Counted from the stretch's first letter, positions 1-5,703 are shown. The stretch: 13,222 nucleotides of DNA from a bacterium (GCA_021817185.1 JAKAVU010000038.1:1-13222); one strand, 5' to 3'. The notes: generated from the letters alone by a model not told the origin. Program-made: numbers and translations.

Positions 1-107
1 GGCAGACCCGAGTACTCACCCTGACCTGGCTGGCAGAGGCCGCAGCCGACGACCCGGACGATGTGCCCAAGCACCTCACATGGGTGGGGCGAGCCTTCGA
101 GGAGTGA
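1..107 (+). CDS. C-terminal tail of an unrecognised protein (partial)
   Basis: The frame beginning at base 3 is open from the left edge to a TGA at 105-107. It gives about 34 residues that read like a natural acidic protein tail (ends GRAFEE). The gene begins outside the window and no domain can be recognised in so short a piece. It converges with the VapC gene ending at 164. The call rests only on protein-like composition and a sensible stop position, so it could be chance. Confidence 0.4.
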   Translation, partial: QTRVLTLTWLAEAAADDPDDVPKHLTWVGRAFEE

Positions 108-163
108 AGCAATTGGTGGCCAAGAGCTGGCGTCCCCCGGCAGCGGCTATGACTGCCAGCGGA

Positions 164-547
164 TCAGGAGCGTAGGTCTTCGACCGGCCACGCCGGATCG
201 CCGTCCAGGATTTCGGGGTCACCGGTCAGTAGGGTCGCGCCACGGGCGATCGCCGTGGCGACGGCGAACGCGTCGGCGTACGCCAGGGGGTACCCCGCCT
301 TGAGGTGAGCCGCTTCGAGGACGCGAGCTTCGGTCGGCAGGTCCAACGTGAGGCGAGGGCGAAGCCCCCGCACGACGCGACGGGCCCGATCGGCACCGGC
401 GCGGCGCTCGACGATGTAGGCCACCTCACCGAGGTTGATCCAGCTCATGACCGGACGAGACGGCATCGCCGCCTCCACCCGAGCTGCCGCCGGCTCGTCG
501 CCTTCGAGCCAGCGCAGGACCGCCCAGGAGTCGAGGCACTCGGTCAA
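164..547 (-). CDS. vapC: PIN-domain ribonuclease toxin, VapC type
   Basis: This is a 127-residue single PIN domain, the usual length for VapC, a metal-dependent endoribonuclease that cuts RNA such as tRNA or rRNA when not held by its antitoxin. The acidic residues expected at the active site are all present: D6 (LDSW), E41 (NLGEVAYI), D92 (YADAFAVATA) and D110 (LLTGDPEI). The start is TTG at 547-545, which overlaps the TGA of the upstream antitoxin by four bases (TTGA), so translation is probably coupled. The partner is the AbrB-type protein at 544-768 and both would be transcribed from one promoter just before it. The RNA target cannot be read from the sequence. Confidence 0.87.
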   Translation of the reverse strand: MTECLDSWAVLRWLEGDEPAAARVEAAMPSRPVMSWINLGEVAYIVERRAGADRARRVVRGLRPRLTLDLPTEARVLEAAHLKAGYPLAYADAFAVATAIARGATLLTGDPEILDGDPAWPVEDLRS

Positions 548-768
548 CGACGGGCTTCGGACCGGTGGTCGGCCTCCAATTCGGCCACGAGCCCCAGCCC
601 GGCCAGCGACCCTCGCAGCGTCGAGTGGTCCCGCACTGGTTCCAGGCGCACCGCGTCGGCGCCCTCGTCGAGAGAGAACTCGACCTCGTCCCCGGGGCCG
701 ATCCCGAGCCGCTCGCGGAGAACTTTGGGGATCACGACTTGCCCTTTCGCTCCAACCAGATGAGTCAT
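544..768 (-). CDS. vapB: SpoVT-AbrB (MazE/VapB-type) antitoxin
   Basis: This is a 74-residue protein with an N-terminal swapped-hairpin AbrB DNA-binding domain: GAKGQVVIPKVLRERLGIGPGDEVEF spans about residues 6-31 in two adjoining stretches. The C-terminal tail would wrap the PIN toxin encoded directly downstream with a four-base overlap. Proteins of this family bind their own promoter as dimers and neutralise the cognate VapC. The ATG at 768 is preferred over upstream in-frame starts for two reasons. The AbrB fold begins right after it, and a -10 box (TATACT on the minus strand, 776-781) sits seven bases before it, as in leaderless actinobacterial genes. The longer upstream reading frame runs through unrelated gene debris. 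Confidence 0.87.
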   Translation of the reverse strand: MTHLVGAKGQVVIPKVLRERLGIGPGDEVEFSLDEGADAVRLEPVRDHSTLRGSLAGLGLVAELEADHRSEARR

Positions 769-804
769 ACCAGATAGTATAACCACTGCTTGGACGCGTC
801 CCAC
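769..804 (-). promoter_or_regulatory. Probable promoter and operator of the first VapBC pair
   Basis: On the minus strand a TATACT hexamer (776-781) lies seven bases upstream of the antitoxin ATG, which would put the transcription start at or next to the start codon. The perfect palindrome GGACGCGTCC occupies 792-801, where the -35 element would be. A dyad overlapping the promoter is what an autoregulating AbrB-type antitoxin would use. No good -35 hexamer is seen. The operator role is inferred. Confidence 0.45.
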
Positions 805-831
805 GCCCGATCCAGCTCCCGCGAAAGCGGA

Positions 832-966
832 ACGAAGACCGCCTATTTCACTGCTCACCTGCACCTCGGTCACGAGAACATCATCAAGTACTGCGGCCGA
901 ACGTTCCACAGCGTTGGCGAGATGAACGCCGCGCTGGTCGCGAACTGGAACGCCGCCGTCGACCCG
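832..966 (+). pseudogene. Metallophosphoesterase remnant, N-terminal piece only
   Basis: About 45 residues read like the start of a calcineurin-like phosphoesterase of the small bacterial type: KTAYFTAHLHLGHENIIKY, then CGRTFHSVGEMNAALVANW, then NAAVDP. The family normally has an Asp in the first metal motif (D-x-H); here it is H-L-H. The expected ATG before KTAYF is ACG (832-834). After NAAVDP the similarity stops abruptly, so the roughly 100 or more C-terminal residues with the other metal ligands are absent. The gene is broken at both ends and presumably inactive. It lies antisense to an unrelated minus-strand remnant that begins where it ends, which points to rearrangement. Confidence 0.65.
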
Positions 967-1245
967 GTCGGCGAGCTCCAGGCTGGCCGTGTGGAACGCG
1001 CGATAGGGGGCAAGGCGCTCGCCGATCGCCAGTCCCGCCTTGTCGAGGGACTCGAGCCGCTCCTCGATCCGTCGGACGGCCGAGAAGCTCCGGCGCTCCG
1101 AGATGTCGTCCTCCACCTGGACGTTGCGGCAGAAGGAGCGGTAGTAGCGGTCCGGGTCCACCGGGAAGGCGTCCCAGTGCCCCTTGCGCGCTCCTTCAGC
1201 AGCGTTGCGGTCAGCACGCCCTCCCGGAAAACGCCCACGCAACTG
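967..1245 (-). pseudogene. Minus-strand coding debris with a probable frameshift
   Basis: Two minus-strand frames look protein-like in turn. Just downstream of the truncated antitoxin, the frame reading VFREGVLTATLLKERAR resembles the C-terminal tail of an AbrB-type antitoxin. Past about 1185 the other frame reads naturally: KGHWDAFPVDPDRYYRSF, then charged helical sequence through ERLAPYRAFHTASLELADRV. This ends near 967, where the plus-strand phosphoesterase remnant begins. I do not recognise the second piece. Together they look like joined fragments of dead genes, with a frame slip near GAAGGAGCGCGC. Alternatively, the 544-1242 frame could encode one long fusion, but its last third is antisense to the phosphoesterase piece, which argues against that. 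Confidence 0.4.
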
Positions 1246-1386
1246 CTAGACCGAGAGGAGCGGCTTGGGGACGGGGTCGCCGCCGCGCTCCAGCCACACC
1301 ACCTTCGTGCCCGGCGGGAACCCGTAGCGGGCACGCAACGCTTCGGGGATGGTGACCTGGCCCTTCGGACTCACCGTGGTGATCAT
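1246..1386 (-). CDS. Truncated SpoVT-AbrB antitoxin-like protein
   Basis: This is a 46-residue ORF that is essentially only the AbrB DNA-binding hairpin: MITTVSPKGQVTIPEALRAR, then YGFPPGTKVVWL. It stops at TAG (1248-1246) soon after the domain. Family members usually run to 70-85 residues with a toxin-binding tail. Tail-like sequence (LRGRFPGG, and TLLKERAR in another frame) continues after the stop, so the gene has probably been cut short by a nonsense change and a frameshift. A good ribosome site (GAGGT, about seven bases before the ATG at 1386) remains. No toxin gene follows. It could still be made as a solitary DNA-binding peptide or be an inactive remnant. Confidence 0.6.
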   Translation of the reverse strand: MITTVSPKGQVTIPEALRARYGFPPGTKVVWLERGGDPVPKPLLSV

Positions 1387-1707
1387 CGGTATTACCTCGA
1401 CGATCAGCGTACTACTCAGGGGGGGTCGTGGTGATCGCCACACTCCGCGGTTGGAGGGGAAAGCTGCAGCGCCGCAAATCCACTTCCCGCGGCGGTAGAG
1501 ATAGGAAATTGCGTTCGCGAAATCACTCCTTCATCCGGTGGACCAACTTCTGCTATCAGATGAGCTTCGTTGTCTGACGGCTCTCGATCCAGTGGTCTGG
1601 TGCTCCCGAATCCCGTACCCATCGCCGCAAGCCAGGGGTGCGCTTCGGCTCGTTGCCCTCGGTCCGGCGGCGTTCCCCACACTGTAGATGTGCGCGCCCG
1701 CAGGAGC
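1387..1707. other. Non-coding stretch, no supported gene
   Basis: About 320 bases lie between the truncated antitoxin and the stop of the second VapC. Reading frames here have no recognisable domain or protein-like pattern, and base composition is less GC-rich around 1490-1560. I see no RNA gene, clear repeat or terminator. Confidence 0.5.
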
Positions 1708-2139
1708 TCAACCAGCCGTTGCGTCGGATGGAAGTAGCGTGACCCGGCCACCACCCAGTGACCGCAGGGCCCGGAAGTGACGTTGGTCGAAGGTGAGGAT
1801 ACGTCGGGTGCGGAAACGCCTTGCGACCACCAGCACGCTCAAGTCGGCCAGACCCACATCGAGGTCGTCGTAATGACGCTCGAGATCTGCCACCACCTTG
1901 TGGTCCTCGGGCTCCGAGCCCGCGACCGTGAACCGGCCGGCCGTGGTGTCGTCGATGAGGGCCCGCCGCGCAGAGCGGCCGAGGCGGCGACGGAGGAGGG
2001 AGTCGACCGCGGCGGTCACGGGAGCCGGGATGACCAGCTCGTCCGGCTCCTCCCTGAGCAGTGCCGCTACGGAGCTGTTCAGGTGGTCCCTACGGTCGGC
2101 GACTGCGACAAGCGGCGCTGCGTCCAGGACAAGGGTCAA
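1708..2139 (-). CDS. vapC: PIN-domain toxin, VapC type, with an altered active-site residue
   Basis: This is a 143-residue PIN-domain protein of the type with a DYLLRRRLG-like helix 2 (here VDSLLRRRLG). Acidic residues at D6 (LDAAP), D99 (GLADLSVLVVARRF) and D118 (LTFDQRHF) are in the expected places. The glutamate normally found in the AEVDYLL context is alanine here (A44 in VTAAVDSLL), although D46 two residues on is kept. Either D46 takes over metal binding or activity is reduced. It starts at TTG (2139), overlapping the antitoxin stop by four bases (TTGA). The partner is the ribbon-helix-helix protein at 2136-2369. If active, it would be a Mg-dependent ribonuclease. Confidence 0.83.
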   Translation of the reverse strand: MTLVLDAAPLVAVADRRDHLNSSVAALLREEPDELVIPAPVTAAVDSLLRRRLGRSARRALIDDTTAGRFTVAGSEPEDHKVVADLERHYDDLDVGLADLSVLVVARRFRTRRILTFDQRHFRALRSLGGGRVTLLPSDATAG

Positions 2140-2369
2140 GTCCCGAAGCCTTCAAGTAGCGCGTTCTCGGTCAGGTCCCCGACTGAACCGCCAGGGCCGT
2201 CGGCGCTACCGATGAGCGAAAAGTTCCGGTCTGGGTGTCTCCCCGGGTCATAAATTCTGATGGCGCGTCGGATGACCTCGGCCCGGGACGTCCCCTCCCG
2301 CTCGGCCAAGTTGACTAGGCGCGCGATCTCCTCGTCGCTCAGGTAGACGCTTGTCTTGTGCACCGACAT
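2136..2369 (-). CDS. vapB: Ribbon-helix-helix (CopG-type) antitoxin
   Basis: This is a 77-residue protein with a classical RHH fold at the N-terminus: the DNA-contacting strand KTSVYL (5-10), helix A from SDEEIARLVNLAER, and helix B from SRAEVIRRAIR after the GTS turn. The tail ends with LTENALLEGFGT, a typical toxin-binding terminus of VapB proteins paired with PIN toxins. It precedes VapC with a four-base overlap, so the two form an operon. RHH antitoxins usually repress their own promoter by binding short inverted repeats. A perfect 13-base dyad lies about 33 bases upstream (2403-2415). The ATG at 2369 is chosen because the RHH strand begins right after it; no strong ribosome site is visible, so the message may be leaderless. 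Confidence 0.85.
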   Translation of the reverse strand: MSVHKTSVYLSDEEIARLVNLAEREGTSRAEVIRRAIRIYDPGRHPDRNFSLIGSADGPGGSVGDLTENALLEGFGT

Positions 2370-2402
2370 AGGGTGGCACGTAGGGCGCGGAGCCCGCAAT
2401 GT

Positions 2403-2415
2403 GCCGACAGTCGGC
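2403..2415. promoter_or_regulatory. Inverted repeat GCCGAC-A-GTCGGC, possible operator
   Basis: A perfect six-base dyad around one central base lies upstream of the RHH/PIN operon. Its position and symmetry suit an RHH antitoxin operator, but the role is inferred and only one copy is seen. Confidence 0.35.
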
Positions 2416-2797
2416 CCCTACGGAACCTGTGAGCGGCAGTGAGGTCCGGATGCACGGGCTGGCTCCGGCGGCCCAGCCCTCAAGCGCCAGTAGCTGCGGC
2501 CTCGGGCGTGAGCGGTCCTCGTGCACTCCAACCCAAAGGGCCAAGGGATGGGGCGCGCTCGAAGGTGTGTTACCGCCGACGTGGCGACCGCGCAGTGCAA
2601 ATCGCTGGCTCAAGCGGCAGTATCGACGGGCTGCCAGGGCACCCGTCTCTCTGCCTCCCCATAGCGTCCCTCCGAGAAGGACCCGGAGGATGCTGACGCG
2701 CTGTGGGAGGGCCCCCTTCGCTACAGTCGGCGGGTCCATTCAGTTTGGGTCAGGCGAGCTGGGAAGAGGCAGCATTCGTGCGATAAGGTACTCGACC
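2416..2797. other. Non-coding stretch before the acetyltransferase
   Basis: About 380 bases separate the divergent RHH/PIN operon and the GNAT gene. An open plus-strand frame continues upstream of the GNAT start, but its sequence is basic, low in hydrophobic pattern and unlike protein, so I do not extend the gene into it. I see no RNA gene here. A ribosome-site-like AAGG lies at about 2785-2788. Confidence 0.5.
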
Positions 2798-3364
2798 ATG
2801 TCCTACACCATCCGGCCGCTTGACGCGTCCACCTGGGATGCTTTCGCGGAGCTCGTGGAGCGCAACAACGGGATCTTCGGCGGGTGCTGGTGCATCGGCT
2901 ACCACCCAGAGTGCGGACAGCGTGAGCTCAGCTATCGGGCGGTCAAGGAGGACCGGGTCCGGACCGGAAGTGCTCACGCTGCCCTCGTCTTCGATGGTAG
3001 CGGTGCCGCCCAGGGGTGGTGCCAGTACGGCAGCCCCGAGGAACTCTCAAACATCAAGCACAACCGCGAATACGCGAAGGACGCGCCGCCACGCCCGGAC
3101 TGGCGGATCACTTGCTTCTACGTCGACAAGGGACATCGCGGCCAGGGCTTAGCAAGGGCGGCGCTGGAGGGTGCCCTCGATCAGATCGCTCACTCAGGTG
3201 GCGGGCTGGTCGAGGCCATCCCCGAGGTGACCACCGGCCGCGAGGCGCCGGGGCGTTTCTTGTTCAGCGCAACCGTCGAACTCTTCGAGGAGTACGGATT
3301 CACGCGCGGTCGCCAGGTTGGCAAGCACGCATGGATCGTGAGCAGAGTGCTCGATCCAATGTGA
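2798..3364 (+). CDS. GNAT-family N-acetyltransferase
   Basis: This is a 188-residue protein with one GNAT domain, which transfers an acetyl group from acetyl-CoA to an amine. The acetyl-CoA pyrophosphate-binding loop (Q/RxxGxG/A) is clear as GHRGQGLA at 112-119, preceded by the beta-4 strand ITCFYVD. The N-terminal part carries the Cys/Trp-rich stretch GGCWCIGYHPE (28-38), typical of a soluble actinobacterial GNAT subgroup of about 190 residues. The C-terminal ELFEEYGFTR is the usual alpha-4/beta-6 pattern. ATG at 2798 is chosen because domain similarity begins immediately and an AAGG lies nine bases upstream. It stands alone, so the substrate is unknown. It does not look like a TacT-type toxin, since no antitoxin gene precedes it on its own strand. 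Confidence 0.85.
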   Translation: MSYTIRPLDASTWDAFAELVERNNGIFGGCWCIGYHPECGQRELSYRAVKEDRVRTGSAHAALVFDGSGAAQGWCQYGSPEELSNIKHNREYAKDAPPRPDWRITCFYVDKGHRGQGLARAALEGALDQIAHSGGGLVEAIPEVTTGREAPGRFLFSATVELFEEYGFTRGRQVGKHAWIVSRVLDPM

Positions 3365-3474
3365 CCGTTTGCTGGCGCGCCGCCGCCAAGTCCTGGTGTC
3401 TCTGCCCGCCAATCGGCCAGCGCCTCGGGATGCTTGGCGATGGGCGGTAACCCGGGACGGCGATTTCCGCGTGT

Positions 3475-3505
3475 TCACACTGGGCCCATGGGCCCAGTGG
3501 TGTGA
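3475..3505. terminator. Long hairpin with a 20-base perfect palindrome between convergent genes
   Basis: The perfect palindrome ACTGGGCCCATGGGCCCAGT occupies 3479-3498. An outer stem TCACAC (3475-3480) pairs with GTGTGA (3500-3505), leaving a three-base bulge (GTG, 3497-3499) beside an inner self-complementary core. It lies between the ends of the plus-strand GNAT gene (3364) and the minus-strand HEAT gene (3549), where a bidirectional terminator would be. There is no T tract on either side, so a recombination or protein-binding role is also possible. Confidence 0.5.
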
Positions 3506-3548
3506 GCGGCAGTCGCCCCGCGTCCTGCGGCCTCGCCCGGAAACGCGT

Positions 3549-3989
3549 CTAGGTTCGGATCGGATCGTAGAGGGCGATAACGGCCCGCTCCGCTGCCGCC
3601 CGAACCCGCGTCACGGGGTCATCTTGAAGCCGGACCACCGCGCCGATGGCATCCTCGATTCGATGCCGAGCGATCACCTTGGCCGCCATCTCGCGGACCC
3701 GCCACGCACTGTCGCCGGTCGCCTGGACGACCGCTGGCGCTGCCTCTTTCCCCCATGCGTAGAGAAGCCCGCGGCACGCCCATACCCGCGGCCAGTAGCC
3801 GTTCCTGCCTCCCGCTCCACCACCGAGCACGTATTCTGCAGGCGGTCCGCCCAGTGCCAGCACCAGCGCATCGTCTACTTCCCGTCCCTGGAGCAGGTCA
3901 ACACATCCCGCGACCACCGCTGACTTTCCCCTTTGTGCGCACTCGGCCTCTATGCTCTGCCGCGGGGTCATTCCCCAGATGCTTGCCAT
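3549..3989 (-). CDS. HEAT-repeat domain protein
   Basis: This is a 146-residue soluble protein of a small actinobacterial family. A conserved N-terminal half (AECAQRGKSAVVAGCVDLL, ALGGPPAEYVLGGG, GYWPRVWACRGLLYAW) is followed by HEAT-like alpha-helical repeats (WRVREMAAKVIARHRIEDA at about 94-112, then DPVTRVRAAAERAVIAL at about 123-139). Such repeats usually form a protein- or nucleic-acid-binding scaffold. No catalytic motif is seen and the function is unknown. The start could be ATG at 3989 or the internal ATG at 3971 (MTPRQ), where family similarity seems to begin. Neither has a convincing ribosome site. It is convergent with the GNAT gene and appears monocistronic. Confidence 0.75.
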   Translation of the reverse strand: MASIWGMTPRQSIEAECAQRGKSAVVAGCVDLLQGREVDDALVLALGGPPAEYVLGGGAGGRNGYWPRVWACRGLLYAWGKEAAPAVVQATGDSAWRVREMAAKVIARHRIEDAIGAVVRLQDDPVTRVRAAAERAVIALYDPIRT

Positions 3990-4243
3990 GGCGCCAGTGT
4001 GCCAGGGTGGGACCGCAACCGGGCTAACCTTACGCAGTGGGAGCTCTGGCCACTCCAGCCGCGCCGGAAGAGTGTCAATGGAGCCTCACGGGGTCGTCCG
4101 GAGTCCGTTGATAAGCCAGAGCCCATGCCGCGCCAGGGCGGACGGAGCTGCTGGTCACCCAAGCCCACTCCATCCTGGCAATGGCTGCCCTGGTCAGAAG
4201 TTCCGCGAGTCTAACCAAGGTGCGCATCCTGGGCGCTCTGCCC

Positions 4244-4274
4244 ACGGTGGCCACCCCGGAGAGGTGGCCACCGT
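4244..4274. repeat. 12-base inverted repeat made of two copies of the palindrome GGTGGCCACC
   Basis: ACGGTGGCCACC (4244-4255) and GGTGGCCACCGT (4263-4274) are perfect reverse complements separated by seven bases. Each arm also contains the self-complementary decamer GGTGGCCACC (4246-4255 and 4263-4272), so the same site occurs twice, 17 bases apart. This could be a paired operator or a very stable RNA hairpin. No T tract follows on either strand. Confidence 0.7.
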
Positions 4275-4334
4275 CGAACCCGCTGGTGGCACACGAGGCC
4301 GGTCGACTGACGCTCCGCGATCATGGCGACGGTA

Positions 4335-4393
4335 GAGCCGCCCGCGCTGCCGATCAGGCGGCCAGCGGGCGGCTCCGGCCGGATGCCCGCTGG
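4335..4393. repeat. Overlapping inverted repeats able to form alternative hairpins
   Basis: GAGCCGCCCGC (4335-4345) is perfectly complementary to GCGGGCGGCTC (4365-4375) across a 19-base loop. CCAGCGGGC (4362-4370), which includes part of that right arm, is also perfectly complementary to GCCCGCTGG (4385-4393). The two stems are mutually exclusive, an arrangement seen in attenuators and riboswitch-like leaders. No downstream plus-strand gene is close enough to identify a target. Confidence 0.6.
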
Positions 4394-4771
4394 TCGAGGC
4401 TGTCAACAGCTGACTCGTGTGCTGCCTTCGCGACGCAATGCTGGTGGGGAGGGGCCACCCCTCCATGGCTGGCAGATCCCGTCTCAGGTGACCGCTTGGG
4501 CGAGCGCCTTCGGTGGACTCCGATGCGGCGCGTCGGGCTCAGACGCCCATCGGTACCAGGCGGAGGCGCGCCGTGTTCGGAGACAACTCTGACCGGAGGC
4601 CATCTGGGCCGGATCGGGGCTGGCTCACCCGCTACAGGACTTGTCACACAGTAGCGGGAAAATACGTCACGACTTCGAATCTGGGTCATGACCCGCTCAG
4701 GGCATGCCGTCGTCACCAGATTGGCGGAGGCGGCACGTGTGATTCAGCGGCGAGGTGGAGGGGGCGGATGC

Positions 4772-4790
4772 CGGGATGGGTGGCATCCCG
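4772..4790 (-). terminator. Terminator-like hairpin after the HepT-like gene
   Basis: CGGGATG (4772-4778) and CATCCCG (4784-4790) form a perfect seven-base stem with a five-base loop. It begins 13 bases past the TGA of the minus-strand gene ending at 4804. There is no U tract, which is common for GC-rich actinobacterial terminators. Confidence 0.5.
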
Positions 4791-4803
4791 ACGGGAGGGA
4801 CGC

Positions 4804-5160
4804 TCATCTTGACTCGGTCAGCGCTCGGCGGAGGTCGACCAGTAGGGTGACGAGGGGAGCGGCATCGATGGCACAGGTATTCCAGAGCACCCGGGCCGAC
4901 AGTGTGTCCGGCGGCTGGTAGCACAACCTGTCGCGCATCCTGATCGGGCCTGGAAACGGGGATGAGCCCTGGGCGATTCCCAACAACCGGCAGAACTGCT
5001 TGAGGGCACTGCCCACATTGACCCACAAGAACGCCAGAGCTAGGCGTCGGTCAGCCGAGACGTCGAATGCCACCCGGCCCTCATTCGTCATGTTCGCTAT
5101 CAGGGACAGGGCCGCCAGGGCCTGGTCGATCTCGGCGACCCCGGTTTGGGGGTCGCTCAC
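4804..5160 (-). CDS. HepT-like HEPN protein lacking the catalytic motif
   Basis: This is a 118-residue all-helical protein that resembles HepT (DUF86, HEPN superfamily), the toxin of type VII HepT/MntA pairs. The region around MRDRLCYQP (75-83), followed by LWNTCAIDAAPLVTLL, aligns with the family pattern MRNRLAHDY followed by VW and LPPLL. In HepT the R-x4-H-x-Y motif supplies the RNase histidine and the tyrosine that MntA adenylylates. Here R76 remains but the His position is Tyr (Y81) and the Tyr position is Pro (P83), so both functions look lost. It starts at GTG (5160), four bases inside the upstream MntA-like gene, which is the normal operon order for a coupled pair. The assignment is by pattern and context; a non-enzymatic HEPN protein is the most likely reading. 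Confidence 0.6.
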   Translation of the reverse strand: MSDPQTGVAEIDQALAALSLIANMTNEGRVAFDVSADRRLALAFLWVNVGSALKQFCRLLGIAQGSSPFPGPIRMRDRLCYQPPDTLSARVLWNTCAIDAAPLVTLLVDLRRALTESR

Positions 5161-5435
5161 GCGGCGCTGGTAGCCTGAAGCGGCGCGGAGGCCAGCCGAG
5201 CAGCAGCCGGGGCGTCGGACGCGATGACCGCCAGGGCGGCTCCGAGCAGGGACTCGGCCTCAAGCTCGAAGCGGGCCAGATCACTGAGAGTGCGGCCCTC
5301 CTCGACATCGGCGACCACCACGCCTGGGCCCCCGTGGCGGAGCCTGGACAACCCATGGGCTGCACCGAGGTCGCCAAGGACGGCGCCGTAGCGGTCCAAC
5401 AGATCCTCTGACGCTGGCGCTAGCGACTTGCTCAT
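5157..5435 (-). CDS. MntA-like minimal nucleotidyltransferase fold protein lacking the catalytic motif
   Basis: This is a 92-residue protein matching the frame of MntA-type minimal nucleotidyltransferases: an initial helix ending HGLSRLR, then a core strand VVVADVEEGRTLSDLARFEL and LEAESLLGAALAVIASDA. In family members the strand follows a GSx(about 10)DxD motif, with sequence like SDVDLLVEFEEGR. Here the stretch after RLRHGG is about ten residues shorter and the two metal-binding aspartates are replaced (HGGPGVVVADVEEGR), so AMP or oligo-AMP transfer is unlikely. It precedes the HepT-like gene with a GTGA overlap, as antitoxin genes do. The ATG at 5435 is chosen because similarity begins soon after it, and a TATCGT box about eight bases upstream suggests a leaderless message. 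Confidence 0.6.
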   Translation of the reverse strand: MSKSLAPASEDLLDRYGAVLGDLGAAHGLSRLRHGGPGVVVADVEEGRTLSDLARFELEAESLLGAALAVIASDAPAAARLASAPLQATSAA

Positions 5436-5676
5436 GTGAATCAACGATAGCACCGTCCCGGCTGGCATCTGAGATGGCGGGAGTTGGATAGGCAAGCCGG
5501 AATGGCTCGCCCACACGCCAGGGTGATTGCAAGGGCGCCGCCCCTGTCCTTCAGACTCCCTTGGAGACAAGCGCGAAGATCAGGGCCGGGGACGTGGCAG
5601 CGTCCGGTCACCACCCCATGGTATGCGCCTCGGTGCGCGCTCTCAGGGCCCTGGCAGAGGCTGTCGAACGCCAACC

Positions 5677-5703
5677 CTGCGGGGGGCCGCGGCGCACCCG
5701 CAG
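5677..5703 (-). terminator. Terminator-like hairpin after the integrase gene
   Basis: CTGCGGG (5677-5683) and CCCGCAG (5697-5703) form a perfect seven-base stem with a 13-base loop. It begins 13 bases past the TAG (5719-5717) of the minus-strand recombinase gene. There is no U tract. The 240 bases between it and the MntA-like gene hold no recognised feature. Confidence 0.45.

Larger units (their letters stand above)
3990..4771. other. Hairpin-rich non-coding region, no supported gene
   Basis: Roughly 780 bases contain several overlapping open frames on both strands. All are rich in Arg, Pro, Ser and Gly with no domain pattern, and they look like chance frames in GC-rich DNA. The stretch 4244-4393 holds strong inverted repeats, listed separately. 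No intact tRNA or rRNA is visible. Candidate explanations are a structured RNA, a degraded gene or recombination debris; none can be proved here. Confidence 0.5.

Noticed and set aside
1416..1754. Minus-strand frame of 112 codons
   Set aside because: It overlaps the end of the VapC gene in another frame and has no domain pattern or protein-like composition.
2399..2797. Upstream extension of the GNAT gene
   Set aside because: The added 133 residues are not protein-like, and the family begins at the ATG at 2798.
2798..3364. GNAT as a TacT-type toxin paired with the nearby RHH antitoxin
   Set aside because: The RHH gene is divergent, about 430 bases away and already coupled to a PIN toxin. The GNAT subgroup and length also differ.
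4190..4240. tRNA-like stretch (AAGGTGCGCATCCTGGGCGC resembles a T arm)
   Set aside because: The T-loop consensus is broken and no acceptor or anticodon stems can be formed.
4181..4716. Overlapping 120-157 codon frames on both strands
   Set aside because: Arg/Pro/Ser/Gly-rich sequence without hydrophobic pattern or motif, as expected for chance frames in GC-rich DNA.
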